Below, in pieces: positions 1 to 6,837 of a DNA stretch of 64,000 nucleotides. Position numbers and translations under genes: made by a program. This stretch comes from Pyrinomonadaceae bacterium (lineage in GTDB: Bacteria > Acidobacteriota > Blastocatellia > Pyrinomonadales > Pyrinomonadaceae), in contig JAJQRF010000009.1 in assembly GCA_021228405.1 (NCBI GenBank), positions 1 through 64,000 on the forward strand. The letters are read 5' to 3'. The notes under the pieces are model-generated. The model did no database searches. It was not told the origin of the DNA and was given only the letters and a program-made list of their open reading frames with translations. How positions within the stretch are numbered: position 1 is the stretch's first letter; each line of letters starts with the position of its first letter.

Positions 1-33
1 GTTTAATGCTCCACTGTTGGGGAAAACTGGCAG

Positions 34-723
34 TTGCTTTCTTTCTACTCGTTTTCAACTACTGATTCGCATTTAAGTGAGGAGTTTTATCATTTCGGTA
101 AAGAAGGATATGAAGCCGAAGTCCGCGAATTCAAAAGGTTTCTTGTCACTCGTGCGCTTCGTGCGGCAAACGGCAAAAAAACCGACGCGGCGCGGCTTCT
201 CGGGTTTGCAAAGCATCAAAATTTATCCGACATTCTGAAAAAACAGTTTCCCGGACTTTATGAAGAATTGGGTTTTACGGCGCGCAAAAGCCGTTCCGAT
301 CGATCCGTTTTCATAAATCCGAATGACATAAAAAAGACCGTCGAGGCTAAAACAAATGCTGTGAAGCCTTCCGTATCACGGCTCGATCTCGGCAAACGGA
401 TGCTGCAATTTTCGTGGCACGTCGAAAATTATGCGACATTCTATTTCGATGTCAACACGATGCAATTTTTCGGTTTTCCAGAGGGGGCGGTCGTGATCGT
501 CGTGCTTGATTCGGAAATTATTCCCGGACGTGCCGTGGTCGCGCTCGACGGCGACAAGTTTGTTTTCGGCGTGATCCAGTTCGACACTTTTGCAAACGTT
601 TACTTTCTGGAGTGGGACGGCGAAACGATCTTTTTGACGGAAGATAATGTTTTCGGTTATCCGGTCGGTTATCAATCTCTTGCAGAGGCGAAAGCGGAAA
701 TCGTTGAGTTTATAAAAATATGA
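34..723 (+). CDS. Fis-type HTH protein with possible S24/LexA-like C-terminal domain
   Basis: Predicted DNA-binding regulator of 229 aa. Residues about 30-75 form a Fis-type helix-turn-helix like the C-terminal end of sigma-54 activators (FLVTRALRAANGKKTDAARL). The C-terminal half (about 120-215) is beta-rich with a stretch resembling the S24/LexA fold (PEGAVVIVVLDSEIIPGRAV). At the places where LexA has its Ser-Lys dyad I see NTM and no clear Lys, so autoproteolysis looks unlikely; this alignment is by eye. An in-frame stop at 4-6 bounds the gene on the left, and the best start is TTG at 34; no ATG lies in the N-terminal part. It overlaps the next gene by 4 bp (ATGA), so the two are probably translated together. 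The exact role is unknown. Confidence 0.6.
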   Translation: MLSFYSFSTTDSHLSEEFYHFGKEGYEAEVREFKRFLVTRALRAANGKKTDAARLLGFAKHQNLSDILKKQFPGLYEELGFTARKSRSDRSVFINPNDIKKTVEAKTNAVKPSVSRLDLGKRMLQFSWHVENYATFYFDVNTMQFFGFPEGAVVIVVLDSEIIPGRAVVALDGDKFVFGVIQFDTFANVYFLEWDGETIFLTEDNVFGYPVGYQSLAEAKAEIVEFIKI

Positions 724-1325
724 AAAAGAAATTTCTTACCATTTTATTTCTTTTTTCGGCTTCGTTACTCACTGCCTGCAATCGACAATCAGAAGTCACG
801 GGCGAAGTTTTCATCACGACGAAAAGCGCGGATACTATCAAACTCAGCGGCAAAACGGCTTTTTTCATTCCGATAAGTTCAATCAAAGGACATCTCGAAG
901 GCTTGGAAACGGTTTTTGAATCGCGTTTTAAGGATGCCCGTAATGCCAAACTGAAATGTGCGGAAATTGCCAAAAACACGAATTCGGGTGTTGACGAGCG
1001 TCAGCAGCTGGCGACTTATTGCGACGAGCAGAATCCCAATCCCGAAATGCTTGCTTCAACAGTTTATTTTGAAAATCCGCCGAAAGCCGCTGCCGAAACG
1101 ATGACGGACGCGGACGGAAAATTCAAAGTGACGATTCCGAACGGCGATTACGCGGTAATGCTTGCGGGCGATAGAAAATTTGATAATAAAGCTCCCGAAT
1201 ATTATTTATGGATCGTTAATGTCGAAGCGAAAGGCGAACCAGTCAAAATCACTCTTACCAATGCGAATATGGTCGGCACATCGTCCGCCGATTCGTTGAT
1301 TCAGGATGTCGATTTCAAAGAATAA
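720..1325 (+). CDS. lipoprotein, carboxypeptidase-regulatory-like
   Basis: Exported lipoprotein of 201 aa. It has a lipoprotein signal peptide with lipobox LTAC (Cys20). The C-terminal half (about 120-190) contains MTDADGKFKVTIPNGDYAVM, a pattern of the carboxypeptidase-regulatory/SdrD-B-like beta-sandwich. No catalytic motif is visible. The ATG overlaps the stop of the upstream HTH gene (ATGA), and its own stop overlaps the start of the downstream recombinase (TAATG), so all three genes should form one coupled operon. A lipoprotein between a regulator and an integrase is unusual. Function not recognised. Confidence 0.75.
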   Translation: MKKKFLTILFLFSASLLTACNRQSEVTGEVFITTKSADTIKLSGKTAFFIPISSIKGHLEGLETVFESRFKDARNAKLKCAEIAKNTNSGVDERQQLATYCDEQNPNPEMLASTVYFENPPKAAAETMTDADGKFKVTIPNGDYAVMLAGDRKFDNKAPEYYLWIVNVEAKGEPVKITLTNANMVGTSSADSLIQDVDFKE

Positions 1326-2638
1326 TGGCAGTCAAGAAATTCTATTCAAATAAGGCAAAACCCGGCTGGCTCGAAAACCCGAACTATAAACCGAAGTATA
1401 AGCCCAAGAAAGGCGAAAATGCCGATGAATTTCTGAAGAAATATTATTCCTGGGGATTCGACATCGATCTCGAGCCGGTTGAATGGGACGAGTTCGGAAA
1501 GCCGAAAAGGAATCGTCGAAGAGAATCAGGCTTTAAAGACTATAAAACCGCCAATGCCGCAGTTGGCAGAATTCGCCTCGCCGAAAAAAACAGTAGATAT
1601 GATTTGAATGAAAATAAACTCATTTATCCGCTCCTTAGCGATCTTTTTCAAAAAAGACTCAATGACATAACGGATCGAGCGGAAAAAGTTCGTGCCTTAC
1701 GTGTATTTCAATTTTTACTCGATGCGCTCTTCGATGAAGGCTATCAAAAAATCAGGCTGAATGAACTTAAGACGGCACATCTCAATTTCTACATAAAATA
1801 TCGCAGAAAATCCGAGGTAAAAGACTCGACCATTAAGCGGGAAATGAAACCGATCAGTTCGGCACTTAATCAAGCTGTTAATTATTATCCCGAAATCGAA
1901 AATTTCGTAGTTCCGAAGATGCCTGATTTGAAGGTTCCGAAAACTCGCCGTGAAACGGTTTTGCAGTCCATTGAGGTCGAAGCAATCGTGTCCGAATTGA
2001 TGAAGTCGCGCCTGGCGGAAGAATCGCAAGCCGGATATTTATCGCGGCAACGTGCCGGGCTTCTTTTCGCTTTGTCCTCCGTGACGGGCGCACGTCCGGG
2101 AGAACTGGTTGCTTTAAGGGAAACGGATATTCTGCTCGATCTAAACGTATTGCGGATCACCGGAACGAAAACAAGATTCCAAACCGCTAAGACTGTGAGG
2201 TATTTTCCACTAATCCAGATCGTCCGCTCGATTCTCATTAAAGCTTTAGAGTTGAAATTCGCTGAATATATTTTTGCCAGGAATGGAACTCTTACCGGAA
2301 CTTATTACGATGCCGTCAAAACGGCTTGTACGAACTGTGGTTTTAAATACGGACGCAAAACGCCGGGCGGGATCATTCCCTACGATCTGCGTCACACGGC
2401 AACGACGCTGTTAATGCAGTCCGGCGCAGACTTTGAAACCGTCAAATCGATCACGGGGCAATCGCAAGCAACTCTTTGGCATTACACTCACGCGAACAAA
2501 AATTCAATCGAACGCGCCGTTTCCGTGCTTGAAAACTTCGCTGAAAAATCGCTCGAAAAAGCGACAATTGGACGCAGTTCGGACACAAATAAAGAAGATG
2601 AAATATTAAAGTATCTACTTGCAACAAATAGGAACTAA
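1325..2638 (+). CDS. tyrosine site-specific recombinase (phage-type integrase)
   Basis: Tyrosine recombinase of 437 aa that should cut and rejoin DNA through a 3'-phosphotyrosine. An Arm/SAM-like core-binding domain lies at about 95-205 and the catalytic domain at about 215-400. Visible residues: Arg257 in TGARPGEL, candidate Lys282 in GTKTR, Arg356 in YDLRHTATT and nucleophile Tyr387 in HYTHA. Two usual histidines are replaced: the H of HxxR is Tyr353, and the H/W of the GHS motif is Gln379 (GQSQATL). Such changes occur in active members but could also mean altered activity. The ATG overlaps the lipoprotein stop (TAATG). A strong bidirectional terminator follows. No other phage genes or obvious att repeats are nearby. 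Confidence 0.9.
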   Translation: MAVKKFYSNKAKPGWLENPNYKPKYKPKKGENADEFLKKYYSWGFDIDLEPVEWDEFGKPKRNRRRESGFKDYKTANAAVGRIRLAEKNSRYDLNENKLIYPLLSDLFQKRLNDITDRAEKVRALRVFQFLLDALFDEGYQKIRLNELKTAHLNFYIKYRRKSEVKDSTIKREMKPISSALNQAVNYYPEIENFVVPKMPDLKVPKTRRETVLQSIEVEAIVSELMKSRLAEESQAGYLSRQRAGLLFALSSVTGARPGELVALRETDILLDLNVLRITGTKTRFQTAKTVRYFPLIQIVRSILIKALELKFAEYIFARNGTLTGTYYDAVKTACTNCGFKYGRKTPGGIIPYDLRHTATTLLMQSGADFETVKSITGQSQATLWHYTHANKNSIERAVSVLENFAEKSLEKATIGRSSDTNKEDEILKYLLATNRN

Positions 2639-2666
2639 TTTGAAATCCCTCCGGGGGCATCAAAAA

Positions 2667-2699
2667 TAAAAACGCAGTCATTTCTGACTGCGTTTTTAT
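2667..2699. terminator. bidirectional terminator between integrase and Cys-rich gene
   Basis: The hairpin AAAACGCAGTCA / TGACTGCGTTTT with a 4-nt loop is flanked by an A-run and a T-run. It can therefore end transcription of the integrase operon from the left and the Cys-rich gene from the right. Confidence 0.85.
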
Positions 2700-2719
2700 T
2701 TTGCATAAATTGCCAAAAA

Positions 2720-3145
2720 TTAGCCGTGTTTGCCTTGGCAACAAGCCGAACCGCCGCCTTTACAGCAAGCGGAACCGCCGTTTGCACAGCAATCTTTTCC
2801 ATCGGAAACGACCACAACATTTTTCATTTCGCTCGAAACGGCGGCGGTATCCTTGTCTTTTTTCATCATCGGACAGTTATCGTGTCCCGCGCCGTTTTCG
2901 CCTTTTTTCATCGGGCAGGAATCGCCTTTACAGCAATCGTCTTTATCACAGCACGATGCTTTTTCCGTTGCCGAAGCGTTTTGGTCTTTATTTTTCATCG
3001 GGCACGAATCGCCGCCTTTCGCACAGCAATTAGCACAGCAATCCGTCGTCGAAGTTTTAGTATTTGTTCCGCTGAAAGCGAAAGCCGCGATTGCAAGTCC
3101 GAGGACGAGCAATGTCGAAATTGCAAAAAGAATTCTCTTTTTCAT
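2720..3145 (-). CDS. small exported Cys-Cys-repeat protein, probable metal binder
   Basis: Protein of about 141 aa with an N-terminal signal/anchor helix (residues 1-25) followed by a low-complexity polar region. That region holds 17 cysteines: seven Cys-Cys pairs (TDCC, ANCC, ASCC, DDCC, KDCC and two SACC) and three (S/N)CPM motifs. The mix of thiols and Met suggests binding of a soft metal such as Cu, Hg or Zn, like an exported metallothionein, but no known family is recognised. ATG 3145 is chosen because GAGGA sits just upstream; a GTG 12 bp earlier overlaps that site. It is co-directional with another Cys-rich exported gene 89 bp upstream, so an operon is likely. Confidence 0.75.
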   Translation of the reverse strand: MKKRILFAISTLLVLGLAIAAFAFSGTNTKTSTTDCCANCCAKGGDSCPMKNKDQNASATEKASCCDKDDCCKGDSCPMKKGENGAGHDNCPMMKKDKDTAAVSSEMKNVVVVSDGKDCCANGGSACCKGGGSACCQGKHG

Positions 3146-3234
3146 ATTATTCCTCACATTTAGAAATTAAATTTAAACTGTTTGCCAAGCCGATCTTAGA
3201 ACCGGCACGAAAATAAACGGGTCTGAACGGCTTT

Positions 3235-3660
3235 CTAAATGCGGAACACGCAATTTTTGATATGGATTTTTTCCTGCGGAAAGACGGGTCGATGAAATGT
3301 TTGCGCGGGTTCAAAATGACTTTGAACCGCAACAAACTGCGGACGTTCGATCTTTAATTTGTCGGCAGGCTTAACGTCTTTTTGAGCATTTTCAAGAGTG
3401 CGGAATTTACTGAAAACTTTCGGAATAAACTCACAGCAATCGAACTGTGCGTCAGATTCGCCCGAAAAAGTCGAAGCATCGCCGGATTGTTTGCTTTTAT
3501 CGCAATGTCCGCCGGATTTTGCCAACGGGCAAAAATCGGTTTCCGCCGCCTTGAACGGCATCGTTCCGCAACAAAACAGAAAAACGAATCCGCTCAGCCA
3601 GACAGCCAGCAAACCCGAGGTAAATTTTCTGATTTTCGGTTGGGAAAGATAAACTTTCAT
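3235..3660 (-). CDS. small exported Cys-containing hypothetical protein
   Basis: Protein of about 141 aa with a basic N-terminus and one hydrophobic segment (about 13-33), then a polar region with FCCG, FCPLAKSGGHCDK and DCCEF. The spacing of Cys/His and the CPL motif echo the CPM motifs of the co-directional neighbour, suggesting related roles. ATG 3660 is preferred because residues from there (MKVYLSQPKIRK) give a sensible signal/anchor; a longer form starting at 3726 is possible but AT-rich and atypical. The family is not recognised. Confidence 0.65.
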   Translation of the reverse strand: MKVYLSQPKIRKFTSGLLAVWLSGFVFLFCCGTMPFKAAETDFCPLAKSGGHCDKSKQSGDASTFSGESDAQFDCCEFIPKVFSKFRTLENAQKDVKPADKLKIERPQFVAVQSHFEPAQTFHRPVFPQEKIHIKNCVFRI

Positions 3661-3785
3661 CAACTGTAAAATAGCACGGAAAATAAATTCTTGTCCATAG
3701 GTTTTAATATTAAAAAAACAGACCAAGATAACAAAAATCTTTACTTTTTACCGATTGAGGCGTAAATTTCCATTGAGGTAAAATT

Positions 3786-4682
3786 ATGTCGAAGATTTTC
3801 CTTATAATTGCATTGATCTGTGCAGGTATGCCGTTGCAAAGCCGTAATTCGGTCAGTTCTCAATCGGTAGCAACCCTGAACAGTAGTTACACGCCGCCCG
3901 TTCCCGCAACTACGCCGACACCGGAAACGAAGATCAAAGTTTCATCAAACGGAAAAGCCGCATTCAAAGGCGTAAGTTTTTCATATAATCAGAAGGTTTT
4001 CGGAGCGGTGAAAGCCGAAAAAATTGCTGAATATCTGTGGGAAAACGAAGATATGAAGCCTGATTCTGTGGAGCCTGAACATCGTAATTTTTCATTCGAG
4101 TTACCAAAATCGGAATTCGGAAAAATGTATCTTGCCGTTTATCCGCTGGCAGATTTTCCGCGAATGTATGCGGTCAGCAAAACGTATGAAGAAGATATGA
4201 AAGAAGAAATAGCCGATTTGAAGAAAGTGTTGGCTGACAAGGATTTTCGCGTCGAAGGCGAGATTCCGTTTTTGAGATATTATGATGCTTCGCAATCTTT
4301 TCAGGCAAAGGTAAAGCATTTTTCATTTCCAGACGGGGAAGGGATTTTGTTTTTAACTCATTGGTCAACCGAATCTGCGTTAATCAGCAACAGGCAAATG
4401 CGCTATGTATTTGAAGGAATAACGACGGACAAAAAATATTATGTTGTCGCCGAAATGCCTGTCAGGACGAGTTTCTTACCTGACGAATCGCCGGATGAGT
4501 TTGAAGGATATAAAACCGAATATTTGTCTACTGACTGTCCTGATCCTGACAATATAAAACCACGGTATAAAAACTATATTTCAAATATCGTTAAAAGAAT
4601 GGAAAATTTACCTGATGAAAAATACAGACCCGGTTTGAAATATTTTGAAGAGATAATTTCATCGCTAAAAATCGAACAATAA
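3786..4682 (+). CDS. secreted hypothetical protein
   Basis: Protein of 298 aa with a hydrophobic N-terminal signal sequence (residues 1-16) and a Pro/Thr-rich linker at about 35-48 (PVPATTPTPE). A soluble mixed alpha/beta domain follows, with no motif I can name. It has its own promoter region (divergent from the Cys-rich genes) and a strong terminator directly after the stop, so it is probably a single-gene unit. No enzymatic residues can be assigned. Confidence 0.75.
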   Translation: MSKIFLIIALICAGMPLQSRNSVSSQSVATLNSSYTPPVPATTPTPETKIKVSSNGKAAFKGVSFSYNQKVFGAVKAEKIAEYLWENEDMKPDSVEPEHRNFSFELPKSEFGKMYLAVYPLADFPRMYAVSKTYEEDMKEEIADLKKVLADKDFRVEGEIPFLRYYDASQSFQAKVKHFSFPDGEGILFLTHWSTESALISNRQMRYVFEGITTDKKYYVVAEMPVRTSFLPDESPDEFEGYKTEYLSTDCPDPDNIKPRYKNYISNIVKRMENLPDEKYRPGLKYFEEIISSLKIEQ

Positions 4683-4683
4683 G

Positions 4684-4713
4684 AAAAAGGCAGAATAACT
4701 TCTGCCTTTTCTA
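4684..4713 (+). terminator. terminator of the secreted hypothetical gene
   Basis: Hairpin AAAAGGCAGAA / TTCTGCCTTTT with a 4-nt loop and T-rich tail, 2 bp after the stop codon. It lies between convergent genes and may also serve ychF on the other strand. Confidence 0.85.
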
Positions 4714-4734
4714 CTTTTCCGGTCGGAAATTCGT

Positions 4735-5835
4735 TTACACATTAAAGCGAAAATCTACGACATCGCCTTCCTGCATCACATATTCTTTGCCTTCCAACCT
4801 GGCAAGACCTTTTTCGGCGGCGGCTTTGCGTGAACCGCAGACGACCAAATCTTCATACGAGATGATTTCGGCGCGGATGAAACCGCGTTCGATGTCAGTG
4901 TGAATTTCCCCGGCGGCTTGCGGTGCTTTTGTGCCGATGGGAATCGTCCACGCGCGGACTTCTTTTTCGCCCGCCGTCAGAAACGACATCAAGCCGAGCA
5001 TTTTGTAAGCCGATTTAATGAGTTTATCGACACCGCTCGACGTAACGCCCAAATCCGCCAAAAATTCGGTGCGTTCGGCTTCTTCGAGCGCGACGAGTTC
5101 GGCTTCGAGCTTGGCGCAGATCAAAACGACTTCGGCGTTTTCCTTGGCGGCGTGTTCGCGGACGGCTTTAACGTGCGGATTGTTAGATTCGTCGATCAAC
5201 GTATCTTCGTCAACGTTGGCGGCGTAGATCGTCGGCTTGGTCGAAAGCAGAAAGAAATTTTTGGCGATCGCCTGTTCTTCTTTAGTCAGCTCGACCGCAC
5301 GTGCCGGACGACCTTCTTCGAGCACGGGTTGTAATTTATCTAAAATTTCGATCTCGGCTTTGGCGGCTTTATCGCCCGCTTTGGCGGCACGTGATGCTTT
5401 GTCGCGGCGTTTTTCGACCGATGCGAGATCGGCTAAAGCTAATTCGATCTGTATCGTTTCAATGTCGCGCACCGGATTGACCGAGCCTTCGACGTGAATG
5501 ATATTTTCATCTTCAAAACAGCGCACGACCTGAATGACGGCATCGGTTTGGCGAATGTTTGCGAGAAATTGATTGCCCAAGCCTTCGCCCTTCGACGCAC
5601 CGCGCACGAGTCCTGCGATGTCGAGAAATTCGACCGTCGCGGGAACGACCTTTTGCGCTTTGTTCAGTTTTTCCAAAACGGCAAGGCGTTCGTCAGGCAC
5701 GGCAACGACACCGACGTTCGGTTCGATCGTGGCAAACGGATAATTAGCGGCGAGCGCGGCTTCCTGCGCGGTCAAGGCATTAAAAAGGGTCGATTTTCCA
5801 ACGTTGGGCAATCCAACGATTCCGGCTTGTAGCAT
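4735..5835 (-). CDS. ychF: ribosome-associated ATPase YchF (Obg-like)
   Basis: Full-length 366-aa member of the OLA1/YchF family, a ribosome-binding P-loop NTPase that prefers ATP. The N-terminal G domain has the Walker A GLPNVGKST (residues about 8-16), the switch region and DIAGLVRGASKGEGLG. A coiled-coil insertion follows (about 130-200), and the C-terminal TGS domain ends with the family signature EGDVVDFRFNV. The G4 motif in this family is NVDE rather than NKxD, and NVDE is present here. Transcribed alone on the minus strand, divergent from the 21-bp repeat array. Confidence 0.97.
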   Translation of the reverse strand: MLQAGIVGLPNVGKSTLFNALTAQEAALAANYPFATIEPNVGVVAVPDERLAVLEKLNKAQKVVPATVEFLDIAGLVRGASKGEGLGNQFLANIRQTDAVIQVVRCFEDENIIHVEGSVNPVRDIETIQIELALADLASVEKRRDKASRAAKAGDKAAKAEIEILDKLQPVLEEGRPARAVELTKEEQAIAKNFFLLSTKPTIYAANVDEDTLIDESNNPHVKAVREHAAKENAEVVLICAKLEAELVALEEAERTEFLADLGVTSSGVDKLIKSAYKMLGLMSFLTAGEKEVRAWTIPIGTKAPQAAGEIHTDIERGFIRAEIISYEDLVVCGSRKAAAEKGLARLEGKEYVMQEGDVVDFRFNV

Positions 5836-6306
5836 AAGATTTCAAATTCCAAATACAAATTTCAAATTGGATATTCTAACCTTTATCATTGATTTTGCGA
5901 AACCTGCCGAATAAATTAACCCTTAATCAATAATGTATAAAACCATAAGACGCTTTCCGATACGTGGAAACTTATCTGTAATAACCTTTCAGAGGATTTT
6001 TTCATCATCAGACTGAAATAATTGAAAGGTAGACTGAAATAATTGAAAGGTAGACTGAAATTTTTGTAATACAGACTGAAATAATTGAAAGGTAGACTGA
6101 AATAATTATAACTCAGACTGAAATAATTGTGACTCAGACTGAAATAATTAAAAGGTAGACTGAAATTTTTATAATGCAGACTGAAATAATTGTTATCTAA
6201 GCGCAAATACTTTGCTTAAAGCTGATTTGAAAGGAATTGTAAATATTTCGATTTTATTAACAATTTTACGAAACGGCGGAAATGTGAGTTAATTTTCAAA
6301 GGCATT
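5836..6306. other. 471-bp intergenic region carrying a 21-bp tandem array
   Basis: Lies between the divergent ychF and lipoprotein starts. Apart from the array at 6010-6198 it is AT-rich with no gene I can support. A minus-strand reading frame through the array is an artefact of the 21-nt period. Confidence 0.7.
6010..6198. repeat. array 1: nine tandem 21-bp units
   Basis: Nine head-to-tail units of exactly 21 bp start at 6010, 6031, 6052, 6073, 6094, 6115, 6136, 6157 and 6178. Each has a conserved first half AGACTGAAAT, then AATT (seven units) or TTTT (units 3 and 8), then a variable 7-nt tail (gaaaggt three times; gtaatac, ataactc, gtgactc, aaaaggt, ataatgc and gttatct once each). The pair 'aaaggt unit then TTTT unit' occurs twice, five units apart, suggesting a higher-order duplication. 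Confidence 0.95.
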
Positions 6307-6747
6307 ATGAACAAAAAAAGAGTTGTATGTTTCCTGCTTTTACTGACTATTTCGATTTCGTCGGCTTGTTTTTCAGGCTATCCGAGCTATGAAGAAATTG
6401 TGACGAAAAGAAGCAAAATCAAGCCTGTTCCGTTTGAAAAAGAAAAATGGTTCGACGACAAAAAGATCGGAGTCGAAGCACTTTGGGAAGTTCGTCCGGC
6501 GTTGGCGAGAGATTTGATAAACCGCAATCTTTTGATCGGGAAAACCGTTGCGGAAGTCGAAGAGATGATCGGAAAGTTGGAAGTTGATAAAGGAACAAAC
6601 ACCGTTTCTTATACTATTTTTGTTGAAAACGGAGTCGTTGACCCGGTATTTATAGAAAATCTCGTAATAAAATTTGACCAAAACAATAAAGTCGAAAAAA
6701 ATGAAATTCAAATTCGTATGATGGATGGTCATCCCGATTACCGTTAA
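6307..6747 (+). CDS. small lipoprotein, possible BamE/SmpA-like fold
   Basis: Protein of 146 aa with a lipoprotein signal peptide and lipobox ISSAC (Cys21). The C-terminal part has the helix-turn-strand order seen in BamE/SmpA-like domains: LIGKTVAEVEEMIGKLE, then strands SYTIFV and LVIKFDQNNKV. The similarity is by pattern only. It is preceded by the 21-bp array region and followed by a strong terminator, so it forms a single transcription unit. Confidence 0.75.
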   Translation: MNKKRVVCFLLLLTISISSACFSGYPSYEEIVTKRSKIKPVPFEKEKWFDDKKIGVEALWEVRPALARDLINRNLLIGKTVAEVEEMIGKLEVDKGTNTVSYTIFVENGVVDPVFIENLVIKFDQNNKVEKNEIQIRMMDGHPDYR

Positions 6748-6770
6748 ATTTTTAATATCGAAGATAAGAA

Positions 6771-6809
6771 GAAAAGCCGTTTCCAACTGAAAACGGCTTT
6801 TCTTTTTTT
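6771..6809. terminator. terminator after the lipoprotein gene
   Basis: Hairpin GAAAAGCCGTTT / AAACGGCTTTTC with a 7-nt loop and a following T-run, lying between convergent genes. Confidence 0.85.
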
Positions 6810-6837
6810 GAAATCTCAAATCTTAAATCTGAAATTA

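Noticed and set aside
1-2638. Prophage or integrative island at the left edge
   Set aside because: Only an integrase is present; no capsid, terminase, replication genes or att repeats seen in the window.
2726-3170. Plus-strand frames opposite the Cys-rich gene
   Set aside because: They mirror the Cys-rich coding strand; the minus frame has a signal peptide, ribosome binding site and meaningful motifs.
3147-3335. Short minus-strand frame of 62 aa between the Cys-rich genes
   Set aside because: It overlaps the end of the 3235-3660 gene in another frame and has no start signal.
5916-6206. Minus-strand reading frame with repeats of NYFSLPF
   Set aside because: It is open only because the 21-bp unit equals seven codons; no ribosome binding site, and the composition is unlike any protein.
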